A stretch of 64,000 nucleotides of DNA from Motilimonas sp. E26 (GTDB taxonomy: Bacteria > Pseudomonadota > Gammaproteobacteria > Enterobacterales > CBDFNC01). Shown one piece after another: positions 54,556 through 63,818 of this stretch; position 1 is the first letter of the stretch, and each line of letters begins with the position of its first letter. Made by a program: the position numbers and the translations under genes. Below the pieces are notes generated by a model. That model was not told where the DNA came from. It saw only the letters and a program-made list of their open reading frames with translations, and made no database searches. The stretch lies in contig NZ_JAIBHJ010000006.1 in the NCBI RefSeq assembly GCF_021278025.1, forward strand, positions 165,714 to 229,713. Direction: 5' to 3'.

Positions 54556-55002
54556 TTAGGTGTTTCTAAACAAATACTGGCTTATTTTTGTAAGCTCTAA
54601 CGTTAGCCGCTTTTTTGACAGCGCTCCCTGAGAAGTAATCGAGTAAGATTTATCCCCTTGCGTTACTTTAATAAACCAAAAACCACCAGTATTTCCAAGT
54701 CCCTGTACCACTTCAAGTTTAGTCATATCATTTAGTTTTATCCGTGACATAGTATGTCTAAAAACACTGCTAGTTGAAATTTCTAAGGTACGATCTCTAT
54801 GATTAAACTTAGCTATTTTCTTTTCGAGTGAGCCATACAATACGCCCCCACAAAGTACGCATATGACGACACCAAACAAATCAGAGCCTTGTGACAGCAA
54901 GCTATAAATACCAAGTAGAAACATAGTGATGGCCAATAAACGTAATTTATTAGGGTAAGTTTCGATAATAAGTGAATCACTTATAAATACACCTAGGGCC
55001 AT
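54556..55002 (-). CDS. Small membrane protein, unknown
   Basis: The 148-residue protein has two hydrophobic helices (about 20-60) and a C-terminal soluble beta-rich part (MTKLEVVQGLGNTGGFWFIKV) like a bacterial PH domain. No family is assigned. It lies 34 bp upstream of the AraC gene on the same strand and may be in its unit. Confidence 0.6.
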   Translation of the reverse strand: MALGVFISDSLIIETYPNKLRLLAITMFLLGIYSLLSQGSDLFGVVICVLCGGVLYGSLEKKIAKFNHRDRTLEISTSSVFRHTMSRIKLNDMTKLEVVQGLGNTGGFWFIKVTQGDKSYSITSQGALSKKRLTLELTKISQYLFRNT

Positions 55003-55560
55003 TTAAGGGAGTTAATAATAATTTTGCTAAAATTGTTAAGTGAAGCAATGCCTAGCAAACTGTATAACCGCTCCACTTGAAATGTTTGCGTATGCCCGAC
55101 ATGGTATTAACTAATCAGTGAGCACCTCTGTCGGCAGGGCGCCATTTAATAACTGACTGTTATTTAAAGATAACCACTAGAGAATGGCAAGGGTTTTCCT
55201 TAACTGTAGCACTTTGAGTAAGCTGCGAGTAAAACGGCGAGAAAAGAATATTGGGCACTGACTTAAATATAAGATTGCTAGTGTAAGCCTGCTTCAAATG
55301 TGGGCGGGGCCTATTATTTTAGGCAAGTTAGCCAACTACAATGACAGAGTCAGAAGGGCCAGAGCCCACTTCGAGAATATTTGTAGCATTAGAATGATCA
55401 ATAAATCACCCAAAAAAGTGAAATTTAAGTCATTGTTAATCATTCATTAGTCAATTATTATTACGCAGCTAGCGAGTGGGTTAGCCCTAATCTGATTTAA
55501 TCAACTCGCCATTTTTGCTTTCCCCAAATTTAATTTCAGCTACGCTGAGTAGGATATGCC
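55003..55560. other. Intergenic stretch, nothing recognised
   Basis: About 560 bp separate divergent genes. I see AT-rich promoter-like sequence but no gene, RNA or repeat that I can support. Confidence 0.4.
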
Positions 55561-57141
55561 ATGCAAGATAAAGCCTCTAACAATGAAACGTCGATTAATT
55601 CTCAAGCTGCGATAGCGGAGTTGAAAACGACATTCCATTCTCCTTCGACCACAAGCAATCCTATTAATAAAGCGTTACCAATCAGCAATCATCGAGCCAA
55701 TGTTAACTCAAACAATATCTTTCAAACGCTATTGTTCGATCCTCAGATGACGGCAGCAGAGAAGCATAATGCCATGGTGCAAGCCTTGCTATTTAACGAT
55801 AAAGATAGCGAGAATGACGGTAGCGAAAGCCTAAAACAATTTATTCAGTTTAATCAGTTGTTGCAGCAAGAGCATAAGCAACTAGCGCAGAAGATCACTG
55901 CAGTAAGTGATACAGAAGTTTTCTCTGAACTAAACAGTGTTCATGACGAAACGTTTAATGCATTGATATCATTTGAAACAAAAGTCACCGAATTAACCGA
56001 TATGGTCGATGCCATTTACACATTACGGATGCAAGGCATAACTTATGATGTATTAAGAGAAATTGCAAAGGTCAAAGAGGCGGAGTTTAAACTTGCTTCA
56101 CAAAGGGCAGAGCTGGAGCAAGAGCGAGAAAGTTTAACCAACGCGGTAAAAGATAAAACGCGGCAGATAGCGGTGCTGGAGCAAGATCTGACATTGTTCG
56201 GATTTGGTGTGATATCGCGGGCTTCACGGGAAAAAATCGCATTACTTAAAATTGAAATACTTGATCATAACGAGGCGATAGTAACCTTAGCTCAGCAAAT
56301 TGCCAATCTACCAAACGAAGTAACAATAGAGACAAACTGGGCTGAATATACTGAGCAAAAAACAAAGTTAAGGGAATTATTAGCGCTTTCACCGCTCCAG
56401 CACAAAGAACGGCACAAGGCGCTAATCAATGCCGCCCAAGATTTCATTCGCAAAAGTGAAGAGCGGTTGAATCGGATCACTAAGCATATTGAAACCATGG
56501 GTTCTCAGATTAATAGTTTAAGTGAAGCAAATGTAAACATGAGTGAGTTTTACGCCATCGTTAATGCCGCAACTAAAGAAGCGAATATACAAAATGAGAC
56601 ACTTAGGCTCTCGTTACAATCAGTTGAGCCTCTAGAGGCTGAGCATGAGCGTGACGCTCGTGAGCGGCGTAAAGAAAACTTAACACTACACATTAAATCG
56701 CTAGCCGAGTCTGCTCAGCATTCCCAAGCGGTGGTAGCTGAGTTAGCCGAGTTAGGCGACAAAATTAAGTCGATGCAGCAAGCAAATATAGAGCAAATAG
56801 CGAACACGCGTCAGCTATATAACTCAAGTAAGCTTGGCATTGCTGGGCTAGCAAGCCAACTGAGTACTGCTGTGCAAGCCGTGTCATCGGCCGCATTGGG
56901 TGAAGCTTCAAAGATGGCCGGCCTTTCTTTAGCGCAAATGCAGAAATTGAGCGACTCAATATGGCAAAAAGAGGGGGTTTGCCTAGCGCAGCTTAGCCAA
57001 CAAAGTGAGGCTGAGTTTAATCCACTGTCACCTGAAAACGTGATGGATAGTAAAGTCGAACTTAAAAAGTTAGATGCTGCACTGTTAGGATCTACTAAGG
57101 GGTTATTAAGTCGCTCTGACTTATTAACTCAGGAATATTAA
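55561..57141 (+). CDS. Coiled-coil protein, unknown
   Basis: The 526-residue, mostly helical soluble protein has long heptad stretches (about 165-225, 300-330 and 350-420) rich in Glu, Gln and Ala. There is a short nonpolar interruption (LFGFGVIS) near 215 and a small, Ala/Ser-rich segment (LASQLSTAVQAVSSAALGEASKMAGLS) near 440-465. No signal peptide. Arrangement of coiled coils broken by a hydrophobic patch recalls alpha-helical pore-forming toxins, but I see no supporting motif. Expressed alone. Confidence 0.65.
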   Translation: MQDKASNNETSINSQAAIAELKTTFHSPSTTSNPINKALPISNHRANVNSNNIFQTLLFDPQMTAAEKHNAMVQALLFNDKDSENDGSESLKQFIQFNQLLQQEHKQLAQKITAVSDTEVFSELNSVHDETFNALISFETKVTELTDMVDAIYTLRMQGITYDVLREIAKVKEAEFKLASQRAELEQERESLTNAVKDKTRQIAVLEQDLTLFGFGVISRASREKIALLKIEILDHNEAIVTLAQQIANLPNEVTIETNWAEYTEQKTKLRELLALSPLQHKERHKALINAAQDFIRKSEERLNRITKHIETMGSQINSLSEANVNMSEFYAIVNAATKEANIQNETLRLSLQSVEPLEAEHERDARERRKENLTLHIKSLAESAQHSQAVVAELAELGDKIKSMQQANIEQIANTRQLYNSSKLGIAGLASQLSTAVQAVSSAALGEASKMAGLSLAQMQKLSDSIWQKEGVCLAQLSQQSEAEFNPLSPENVMDSKVELKKLDAALLGSTKGLLSRSDLLTQEY

Positions 57142-57309
57142 CGCCATTTATCAAGGCGCTGCCTTACCGATTAAATCTAAATTTGGCTTAGGGCCTGTCG
57201 CGTTAAGCTAAATTTGTTGAACTCGCGAAATCCAACTTGAAAGATGGGTAACTGTCAGATCAAGTCTGAGCTAGTACATATTAACTCCAATACATGTTGT
57301 TAAACGATT

Positions 57310-57738
57310 CTATTTCGACCATTCTGGCTCTTCATTGAGCACTTGGACATTTGATATTATTGCAGGCAGGTAGCCACCAAAAAGGCATTTCTTTGTTTCA
57401 ATGGGAACTAATGCTGTTTTCATTTCTTTTTTTTGATTTAGTGCATACTTAAAGCTAATCGTATTCTCAGGGAGCTTCTTTATTTCTTTTTTCGACAAAT
57501 ACAACGAATAAGGTTCAAATGGATTGTTAGTGGAAAAAAATAATGCTTGGTTACCCACTACGTTTTCACCCCATACCCGATAATAGTCAGGAATCGCTAT
57601 AGCTTTTGGTTTAACCCTTAGTTCAAATTTAACAGTTTCTCCTGTTGGGATCCTAAAGAATGGAAGCAATATGAGTGATAATGAGCAGGCTAATACCATT
57701 GTGAAAAAATTAAATATATAACCTTGAAATTTGTCCAT
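57310..57738 (-). CDS. Membrane-anchored protein, unknown
   Basis: The 142-residue protein has one N-terminal transmembrane helix (about 8-28) and a probable periplasmic beta-rich domain ending NEEPEWSK. No family recognised; AT-rich. Confidence 0.5.
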   Translation of the reverse strand: MDKFQGYIFNFFTMVLACSLSLILLPFFRIPTGETVKFELRVKPKAIAIPDYYRVWGENVVGNQALFFSTNNPFEPYSLYLSKKEIKKLPENTISFKYALNQKKEMKTALVPIETKKCLFGGYLPAIISNVQVLNEEPEWSK

Positions 57739-58166
57739 CAGAGCCTTTTCATCTTACGCTTTAGTCTCCATACGCACAGCGTGTGTATAAATTCTTTGTT
57801 GGACTGAGCTGACGCCGGTGTAGTGGCATCAAGTTGGTGTCTTTACACTATAGAATTTGCTTTTGAATGTGCCCCTGGCTTTTCACCAGTAAGGCATTTA
57901 AGTATGTTATTCAACATTCCTTATTGGCATTGATGACTCTATAATCTGCCATTTAAACCAAGTTGCCTTCTTGTTACAAGCTGACTTTATTTAAAATAAG
58001 CCATCTATCTCCTTTCATCCTAGTCATCAACATCATTGGCACATTGTGATGCTGAGGAGACCAGCCAATTTAACTATGCCACTACAATAAGAGTCCTAGA
58101 ATCCGCCAGTTTCAAACTCAGAAGGGTATCCTGTCATTCCAACCCATTAAGATTATGATTGTATAA
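57739..58166. other. Intergenic stretch, nothing recognised
   Basis: About 430 bp between two minus-strand genes hold no supported ORF or RNA. It must contain the promoter of the unknown membrane protein downstream. Confidence 0.4.
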
Positions 58167-58226
58167 AAGCCTAAGTTTTCCCCAGTTTGGATTTCATCTC
58201 CAGAGGAAAAACTTAAGCTTAGGCTT
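58167..58226 (-). terminator. Terminator after VWA gene
   Basis: AAGCCTAAG pairs with CTTAGGCTT (9 bp) and TTTTCC with GGAAAA, with a 7-base bulge on one arm. On the minus strand the stem is followed by TTTATAC. Confidence 0.6.
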
Positions 58227-58243
58227 AACTCATTTACTTATGA

Positions 58244-59794
58244 CTATGGCAATACTTGCTCAGGGTAGGTTACAACAGAGCCATCACTCAAAGTCAGACT
58301 AATAGTTAACTTTTGACCCGAAACAAACGTCTGGCTAAAGTCAGCATTGTAGTTAAACGTCACTCGAGTTGAGATACCCGCTAAGAAACCACCCAATGCA
58401 GCGATATTTGTAGCATCAAAATATGCACTTCCTGTTTCAGCAGCAATATTTTGCATTGCTTCAGTGCTCTCAGGCTTAAGATCATCACCTGCCGCAATAA
58501 CAGTAACAGGAATATTATATTGGTTAGCTTTTGCGATAATATCCTCTGGAGTATTAACCGAAGTATTATCTTCTCCATCGGTCAGTGCAACAATCGCTGG
58601 CTTAGCAACTTGAGCACCTACAAGCTGATTAATAGCAGAATCAATAGCATCGTAAAAAGCGGTACCACCGCTAAATGGGTAAAAATCTATACTAGCAATA
58701 CTATCAACACGATCTTCATGACGAGTGATGACAGGCCCCCACCATGGATCATACATTTCTGATTGAGGGCTGTATAAATCAATTAAAGTATGTAGTGTCG
58801 ATGTATCATTAACAAAGCCAGTAGGGCTATTAATTGAGTAGCTAATCTGATCACCATTTACGTTAAACAAAGACAAGTATTCTGTAATTGTTTCATCGAC
58901 TAAAGGATAAATATGCGATGAAAACAAGGTTACAGAAATCGTCGCATTGGGATCATTTGCTTTGGTCATATCAACCAATTGATGGGTTGATGATGCCACT
59001 AGACTATAGCGAGTGTGGGCATTACCATCGGGGGCACTAATTACAGCGCCATTAGCATCAGATACAGGAATATCCATTGACCCGCTTGAGTCAAGGGCGA
59101 GGGCTAGCGTGGTCGAATCATTTGCTATATTTTGCGAGCCTACGACATTATTTACCGTTAAAGGTAGTGCATCCAATGAGAAAGAAAATGCTGATTCTGG
59201 CAAGCCTATCACGGCTTTTTTAGATTTCGAATCGGTGATAATAAAGTTAACGCTATTATCACTCGTTTTTCTAAACCCTGTTAATTCATATACTGCATCG
59301 GCTTCTGCAGTTGAGACTAATTTAGCAGCGTTAGCTGCCAAAAAATTTTCAATGTCACTGATGATCGATTTAAAGCCTTCTTTGTTCGCTACCACTTGTT
59401 CAATATTAGCCACTAAATCTTCTGCAACAACAAAGGTAAATTCGCCGCAAGTATTTGTTGCTACAGAATCACCCACATTTTCCCCAGCAGCATTTTTTAA
59501 CTCTACCGTTGCGCTGTTAAGAGGTAGATAACCATCTGGCACATTCGGACATTCAGCGCTTCTTGCCTGAATCGGATTTATAGCTCTACGAGCACTGGTC
59601 GTTATACTGATCGGTACAACTAGTTGGCCATTTATTGTTTGGTTATTAACTACTGGAGCGGGCGTTGGTGGGACAATTTCAGGAAGATCTGTAGGGTTTG
59701 TTTCGTTACTTTGCGTCGTATTACTACTTCCCCCCCCACAAGCGACTAAGGTTGAACCAAGTACTATAGAAAGGGCAATTTTATTCAATTTCAT
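58244..59794 (-). CDS. VWA-domain lipoprotein
   Basis: The 516-residue protein begins with a lipoprotein signal ending LVAC-GGGS (Cys about 19), then a Pro/Thr linker. A carboxypeptidase-regulatory-like beta domain follows (about 50-150). A von Willebrand A domain (about 225-480) has the metal site DSSGSM and a later TDGED. It should be anchored in a membrane facing the periplasm or surface, in protein binding or adhesion. Single gene with its own terminator. Confidence 0.85.
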   Translation of the reverse strand: MKLNKIALSIVLGSTLVACGGGSSNTTQSNETNPTDLPEIVPPTPAPVVNNQTINGQLVVPISITTSARRAINPIQARSAECPNVPDGYLPLNSATVELKNAAGENVGDSVATNTCGEFTFVVAEDLVANIEQVVANKEGFKSIISDIENFLAANAAKLVSTAEADAVYELTGFRKTSDNSVNFIITDSKSKKAVIGLPESAFSFSLDALPLTVNNVVGSQNIANDSTTLALALDSSGSMDIPVSDANGAVISAPDGNAHTRYSLVASSTHQLVDMTKANDPNATISVTLFSSHIYPLVDETITEYLSLFNVNGDQISYSINSPTGFVNDTSTLHTLIDLYSPQSEMYDPWWGPVITRHEDRVDSIASIDFYPFSGGTAFYDAIDSAINQLVGAQVAKPAIVALTDGEDNTSVNTPEDIIAKANQYNIPVTVIAAGDDLKPESTEAMQNIAAETGSAYFDATNIAALGGFLAGISTRVTFNYNADFSQTFVSGQKLTISLTLSDGSVVTYPEQVLP

Positions 59795-60099
59795 TTTGAT
59801 ATCTACTTTTGTTTAAAATTTGTCACAAATATATCACAATTGTTTTGTTTTTATACTACACGTTTGTGTGGTTTTCATACGATAGAAATGCGACAAAAAA
59901 CAAGATTTTGACTTTAATGAATTTTTCAAATGTAAATATACAAAAGCTTAACATTCACAAGCTTAGCTTGAGACCGTTTTACCCCGCACAATTGAACCTC
60001 TAGTGTCGCCAAAAAAGCCACATTTAGCTAATCACAAGCGATACGAACAAGTACTTGATATCAATAAATTAATGAATAGCGCCTAGCTGTAGCTTTTCC
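59795..60099. other. AT-rich intergenic stretch
   Basis: About 300 bp upstream of the VWA gene; promoter-like AT-rich sequence and no supported ORF. The right side borders a group II intron remnant. Confidence 0.4.
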
Positions 60100-60480
60100 G
60101 CGATGAAAGGTTTGGAGGAAGCCGCTAGCAAAACTGCGAGCTGAGAACGGGATGGCCTCCAGAGAACATCATATCAGGCGTAGAGTAGGAATGGCTTACT
60201 GGCGACAGTGGCGCAAGCCCAGAAGCAAAGTCAGAAACCTGCTATCGTGTGACGTGCATATCCTGTCAGCGGTTGCTTGCGGCATCACCAGTAAAAAGGC
60301 CCATGGTGAAGTTCGAAAACACTTGGCATTCAACACGCATTGTCCAATGCTTATCTGAAGAGACAGGGTCTTTATGAGCTGAGAGATGGGTGGATTAAGC
60401 TTCACTATTCATAGTGAAACGGTCTGTTCGGATCCGTATGAAGGGGGTTGTGAGGGCTAGATAGCTTCGGCTACTCGATT
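60100..60480 (+). pseudogene. 3' remnant of a group II intron and its maturase
   Basis: The plus strand encodes the C-terminal maturase part of an intron-encoded protein: HHIRRRVGMAYWRQWRKPRSKVRNLL in one frame, then ALSNAYLKRQGLYELRDGW in another, so there is a frameshift. The reverse-transcriptase part is missing. After the stop (about 60411), GGTCTGTTCGGATCCGTATG and a following small hairpin resemble the end of the intron RNA (domains V-VI). It is a truncated, inactive copy. Confidence 0.7.
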
Positions 60481-60493
60481 AGCTGTTTTTAAA

Positions 60494-60814
60494 CTAAAAC
60501 AGTAAACTTGAATCTTTAACATATAAATAGCCAATAAGACCAACCGAGGCATATGAAAGTAATTTCAGAGAAGCTAGCCAATTTGTTTTGAAATTAAGTA
60601 AAGTTACAGCAACAGCAGATATAAACGCACAACACCAAATGACGACAACTATAAAAACAAATAGTAAATCTATAATGTCACCTAAACCATAAGGGTCTCC
60701 TGATGATACAGGTATATGCTCATATATTTGGGCTCTATATACCAGCCCAGAGAATGCAAAAAAATGAATTAAAGCGACACTGAATGCTAATAACTTATCG
60801 AACTTTGATTCCAT
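60494..60814 (-). CDS. Small membrane protein, unknown
   Basis: The 106-residue protein has three hydrophobic helices (about 8-28, 48-75 and 82-100). It sits between a group II intron remnant and a palindromic element. No family recognised. Confidence 0.5.
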   Translation of the reverse strand: MESKFDKLLAFSVALIHFFAFSGLVYRAQIYEHIPVSSGDPYGLGDIIDLLFVFIVVVIWCCAFISAVAVTLLNFKTNWLASLKLLSYASVGLIGYLYVKDSSLLF

Positions 60815-60847
60815 TTAGTACATGACTCCAAGGTAATATTGCACATA

Positions 60848-60939
60848 CAGATAACGCTTCAATCAGCCTCATCGTTTCTTCCGCATGACTTAACCACCGC
60901 CATCTTACTCGATGTAGGTTGTATTGACTTGTTAGTCTG
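60848..60939. other. Imperfect palindrome, possible attC-like recombination site
   Basis: Arms CAGATAAC and TCAATCAGCC pair with GGTTGTATTGA and GTTAGTCTG around a 48-base loop. Two unpaired bases (T at 60922, G at 60935) fall on the same arm, and a mismatched spacer separates inner and outer boxes, as in integron attC sites. The core does not fully fit RYYYAAC/GTTRRRY. The rest of 60815-61118 shows no gene. Confidence 0.35.
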
Positions 60940-61118
60940 CCGCGTGAGGGGGATAGCTTGCTATGGCGTTTTAACGCAACGCTTAGCTAGCTGATTTAAT
61001 TTTGAGGACCAATATACTGAGTTCGAGGTAATTTGGATAGTCTTTATGCCCATATTTATCTGAATGTTACGAACGCTCAAGCCTTCCACGCTAGCGTAGA
61101 ATTTTCGCCTTTCCCGTT

Positions 61119-61838
61119 TTAGTGCAGCTGTATTTCTGATTGTCTGATCACCCCCATATTGAGCTTCACTAGCCGACTCAACGGCTGACCACATTCTTTG
61201 AAGCAAGTGGCTTGCTGGCCTTGCTCCATTAATTCCTGCCACTTAATGGCGTTGCTTTTGCTGACGACAATTTGCCCCCATTCCGCTCTCGCTTGGTTTA
61301 ATTTTTGAACGCATCGGCTGTGGTACAAGCCCATGTATTGATATTGCGGTTTTTTCGGCAACGCGATGTGAGCCAGTATTCGCTGGATCAAATCTTGATG
61401 GCTTAAGGTCAGAAATTCACGCCGCTCGGTTTGGTGAGATTGATAGCTAATTCGCACGTTTGTTTCCGTGAATTTAAGCAATTGATTGTTCTTGATCGCG
61501 CCACCTCGAATGTACCGAGACAGGTATTTCACCACGCCATTGCCATGCGCGAAGGTTTTTGCACAATGCACCACCCAGTCTAACCGTACCCACTTATTAA
61601 ACCGGTTGCTGAGGGTTTGCGGCGTATCGCCTTGCGGCACTTTTAATTCGTTATTTTTGAGTGCGAGTCTGAGTTTGCTCAGGTACTTCCCTCGAAATAG
61701 CTGCATCATGACTTTGGCAGGCAAAAAACTTTTCCGCGTCGGTGTTTGCCAGTGACCATCAACATCCAATCCACCATGACTGTTTAAGCAGTGAATGTGA
61801 GGGAAATTTAGGTGGGTGTCCCCATTATTTTTTAGCAA
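61119..61838 (-). pseudogene. IS91-type Y2 transposase, 5'-truncated
   Basis: The 239-residue frame begins in mid-protein at the HUH site (FPHIHCLNSHGGLD) and keeps the second catalytic motif VVKYLSRYIRGGA with two tyrosines, then the usual C-terminal part (LTLSHQDLIQRILAHIALP, YQYMGLYHSR). The N-terminal zinc-finger part of about 130-150 residues is missing; sequence upstream of about 61815 shows no continuation. A remnant rather than an active element. Confidence 0.8.
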
Positions 61839-61889
61839 TGAGTTCCTAGCAACTCAAGGTCTGGTATCACTGAAGGACATTTAGATAAA

Positions 61890-61911
61890 GGTTCATTACG
61901 GAAGATGAACC
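61890..61911. other. Hairpin near IS91 remnant
   Basis: GGTTCAT / ATGAACC is a perfect 7-bp stem with an 8-base loop, in the gap between the transposase remnant and the DJ-1/PfpI gene. Confidence 0.4.
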
Positions 61912-61967
61912 GCCCATTGCACATCTTCTCAATCAGAGTGCATGATGGGTGGTGTGGGGGCTGGTGG

Positions 61968-62603
61968 TTAGAGACCTCCGGCTAACCGATTATGCGAATT
62001 TTTCAACTCTGGTGATTGAATAGTCGTGGCAATAAGCTCTTCAAAAAGTTCTAACTGTCCAGCTGGGATTAATTGATTCTGTATAGCTTTTCGTTTACTT
62101 GAGTCAAACAGCCGCTCTGCCAGCCAACCAATTAGATACATTAGTGAGAGACAACCTCCGGCAGTGGCTACGTTACCTTCTATCACGAGAGGTAAGTCTT
62201 GAACGTCTCCTCCTATGCTTTGTAGAACACTCTTAGCGTCTGGATTCGTGGTTAACGGCTTACCTTTTAGTATACCTAGCTCATGAAGGATAAATGACCC
62301 CGCACAAATCGAACCAATTAGCTGCTTTTTTGGGTCAAGATTCAGCGCTGACATAAATTCAGTATCTCTCATGGCGGCTGGAATGCCACGTTTACCACTC
62401 GTTATAAGAACGACATCTTGATTCGTTACCTCAGAAATATGTCCGTCAGTTTTAACTTTCATACCAAGATGGGAATAATGTTCAGGTTTAGTTCCCAGTA
62501 TGCTAACTGACCAACTATCAGTTGTTCGCCCAAGCAAGTCATACATAAGAAAGAAGTCTACATCTGTGAAATCATCAAATAAAACAACGCCAACTTTATA
62601 CAT
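61968..62603 (-). CDS. DJ-1/PfpI family protein
   Basis: The 211-residue protein starts VGVVLFDDFTDVDFF and has the nucleophile elbow GSICAGSFIL (Cys about 100) and TAGGCLSLMYL near 165, as in the DJ-1/PfpI group close to isonitrile hydratases. No AraC HTH is fused. Function within the family is not resolved. It lies downstream of the frameshifted esterase on the same strand. Confidence 0.85.
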   Translation of the reverse strand: MYKVGVVLFDDFTDVDFFLMYDLLGRTTDSWSVSILGTKPEHYSHLGMKVKTDGHISEVTNQDVVLITSGKRGIPAAMRDTEFMSALNLDPKKQLIGSICAGSFILHELGILKGKPLTTNPDAKSVLQSIGGDVQDLPLVIEGNVATAGGCLSLMYLIGWLAERLFDSSKRKAIQNQLIPAGQLELFEELIATTIQSPELKNSHNRLAGGL

Positions 62604-62701
62604 TAAATTTTATCTCTTTCGTTGATCTCATAAGTCGCATGCGCGCGAACTTGTGAGCGTCGTAGGTGCCGCAGGCCCCGAAAGCCGCGATTTGTTATGC
62701 A

Positions 62702-63531
62702 TCATTTCCGTTTTATACCATATACCCAATCCAAGCCTTGAATGGCCGTAGTCGGGAATGCTGTGGCGTGGCTGGCGCCTGAAACGACGGCAAAGTTTAG
62801 CTCCATCTCTGCGTTGCTTAATGCTGTAATTCTGTCTCTGAGCTGCATAGCACCAGCAACCATGTCTTGCCTTTCGCCAAAAGCTGGCGTTTCATACTCG
62901 CCTACGGATAAATATACTTTTATCTTCGCCTTTGCTTTGGTTAAGGGGATATTTAGTATTGCGTAATCATCAAACCAAACCGATGGGCTCCCCAATATGT
63001 AGCTGGAAAACAAATCCGGTTCAGTAAATAGAATATAAGCACCAAATAAACCGCCCAGTGAATTACCGACAAAGGTTCGATCCGTTTTGCTTGCCCTATA
63101 TTGGCTCTCAATAAATGGCATTACTGTTTCACGCAAAAAAGTTGTGTGCGCTTTAGCATTTCCAGTCTGCAACTTCCAGGCTTTCGCCGATGTTGGCGTG
63201 TAGTCTCTGATCCTGCTGCTGGCACCCTTCGAACCTTTCTCATAAGACATTGCAACAATGATTGCATGCTGCATTAGGCCGCTATTCATCTGAAAACGCA
63301 TAGCACCACTCACAATTGGAAAGCTGTAATGCGCGTCGGTGAGGTAAATTACCGGATAAATCTGGTCAGTATTCGTCGTGTAGGAAGGTGGCAGTTGAAT
63401 AAACAAGGGGTAGATACGCCCACTAGATTTTTCTTCAAGCTCGATTACTGAGCTTCGTGGTAATTCATAGGGGGGTTAGCACTTGACGTAAAACTGACGA
63501 ACAGAAATGCCAAACATATAAACAACTTCAT
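62702..63531 (-). pseudogene. Secreted alpha/beta esterase with a frameshift in a C6 tract
   Basis: From ATG 63531 the frame encodes a signal peptide (about 1-18, ending FTSSA) and breaks at a run of six C (63470-63475 as G). With seven C, translation continues ELPRSSVIELEEKSS into the main body (FIQLPPSYTT...). The body is a putative esterase of the IroE/BesA-like family with the nucleophile GNSLGG, Asp region and His of SGASHATAF. Without the correction the main frame would start at an unlikely TTG (63406). Full length would be about 276 residues, exported to the periplasm or outside. It may be a real mutation, phase variation or a sequencing error. Confidence 0.75.
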
Positions 63532-63818
63532 TTGATAATCCATGATGTATAGCGGGCCTGTAGAATTTTTCTTTGAATAATATTTAGTGATTTTTTTGAG
63601 TCTCTGTATCGCATTCTAAGCCATTAAAACGACTTTGCTAATGCATTTACAAACCTTAAATCACACTTGTTTTTGTTAAAATCGAGTAATTCTACAGACT
63701 CAACGCCCGGCTCAACTGCAGGAGGTCAGATTGCAGCCGCTTGATAATCATTGAGCCTCCTCCAGCTACCTTTAACCTAGGTATGCTAACGGTGACAAAA
63801 CCAAACGGAGAAAGCTCA

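Noticed and set aside
60961..61242. 93-codon minus-strand frame
   Set aside because: Overlaps the IS91 transposase C terminus in another frame; the transposase reading is better supported.
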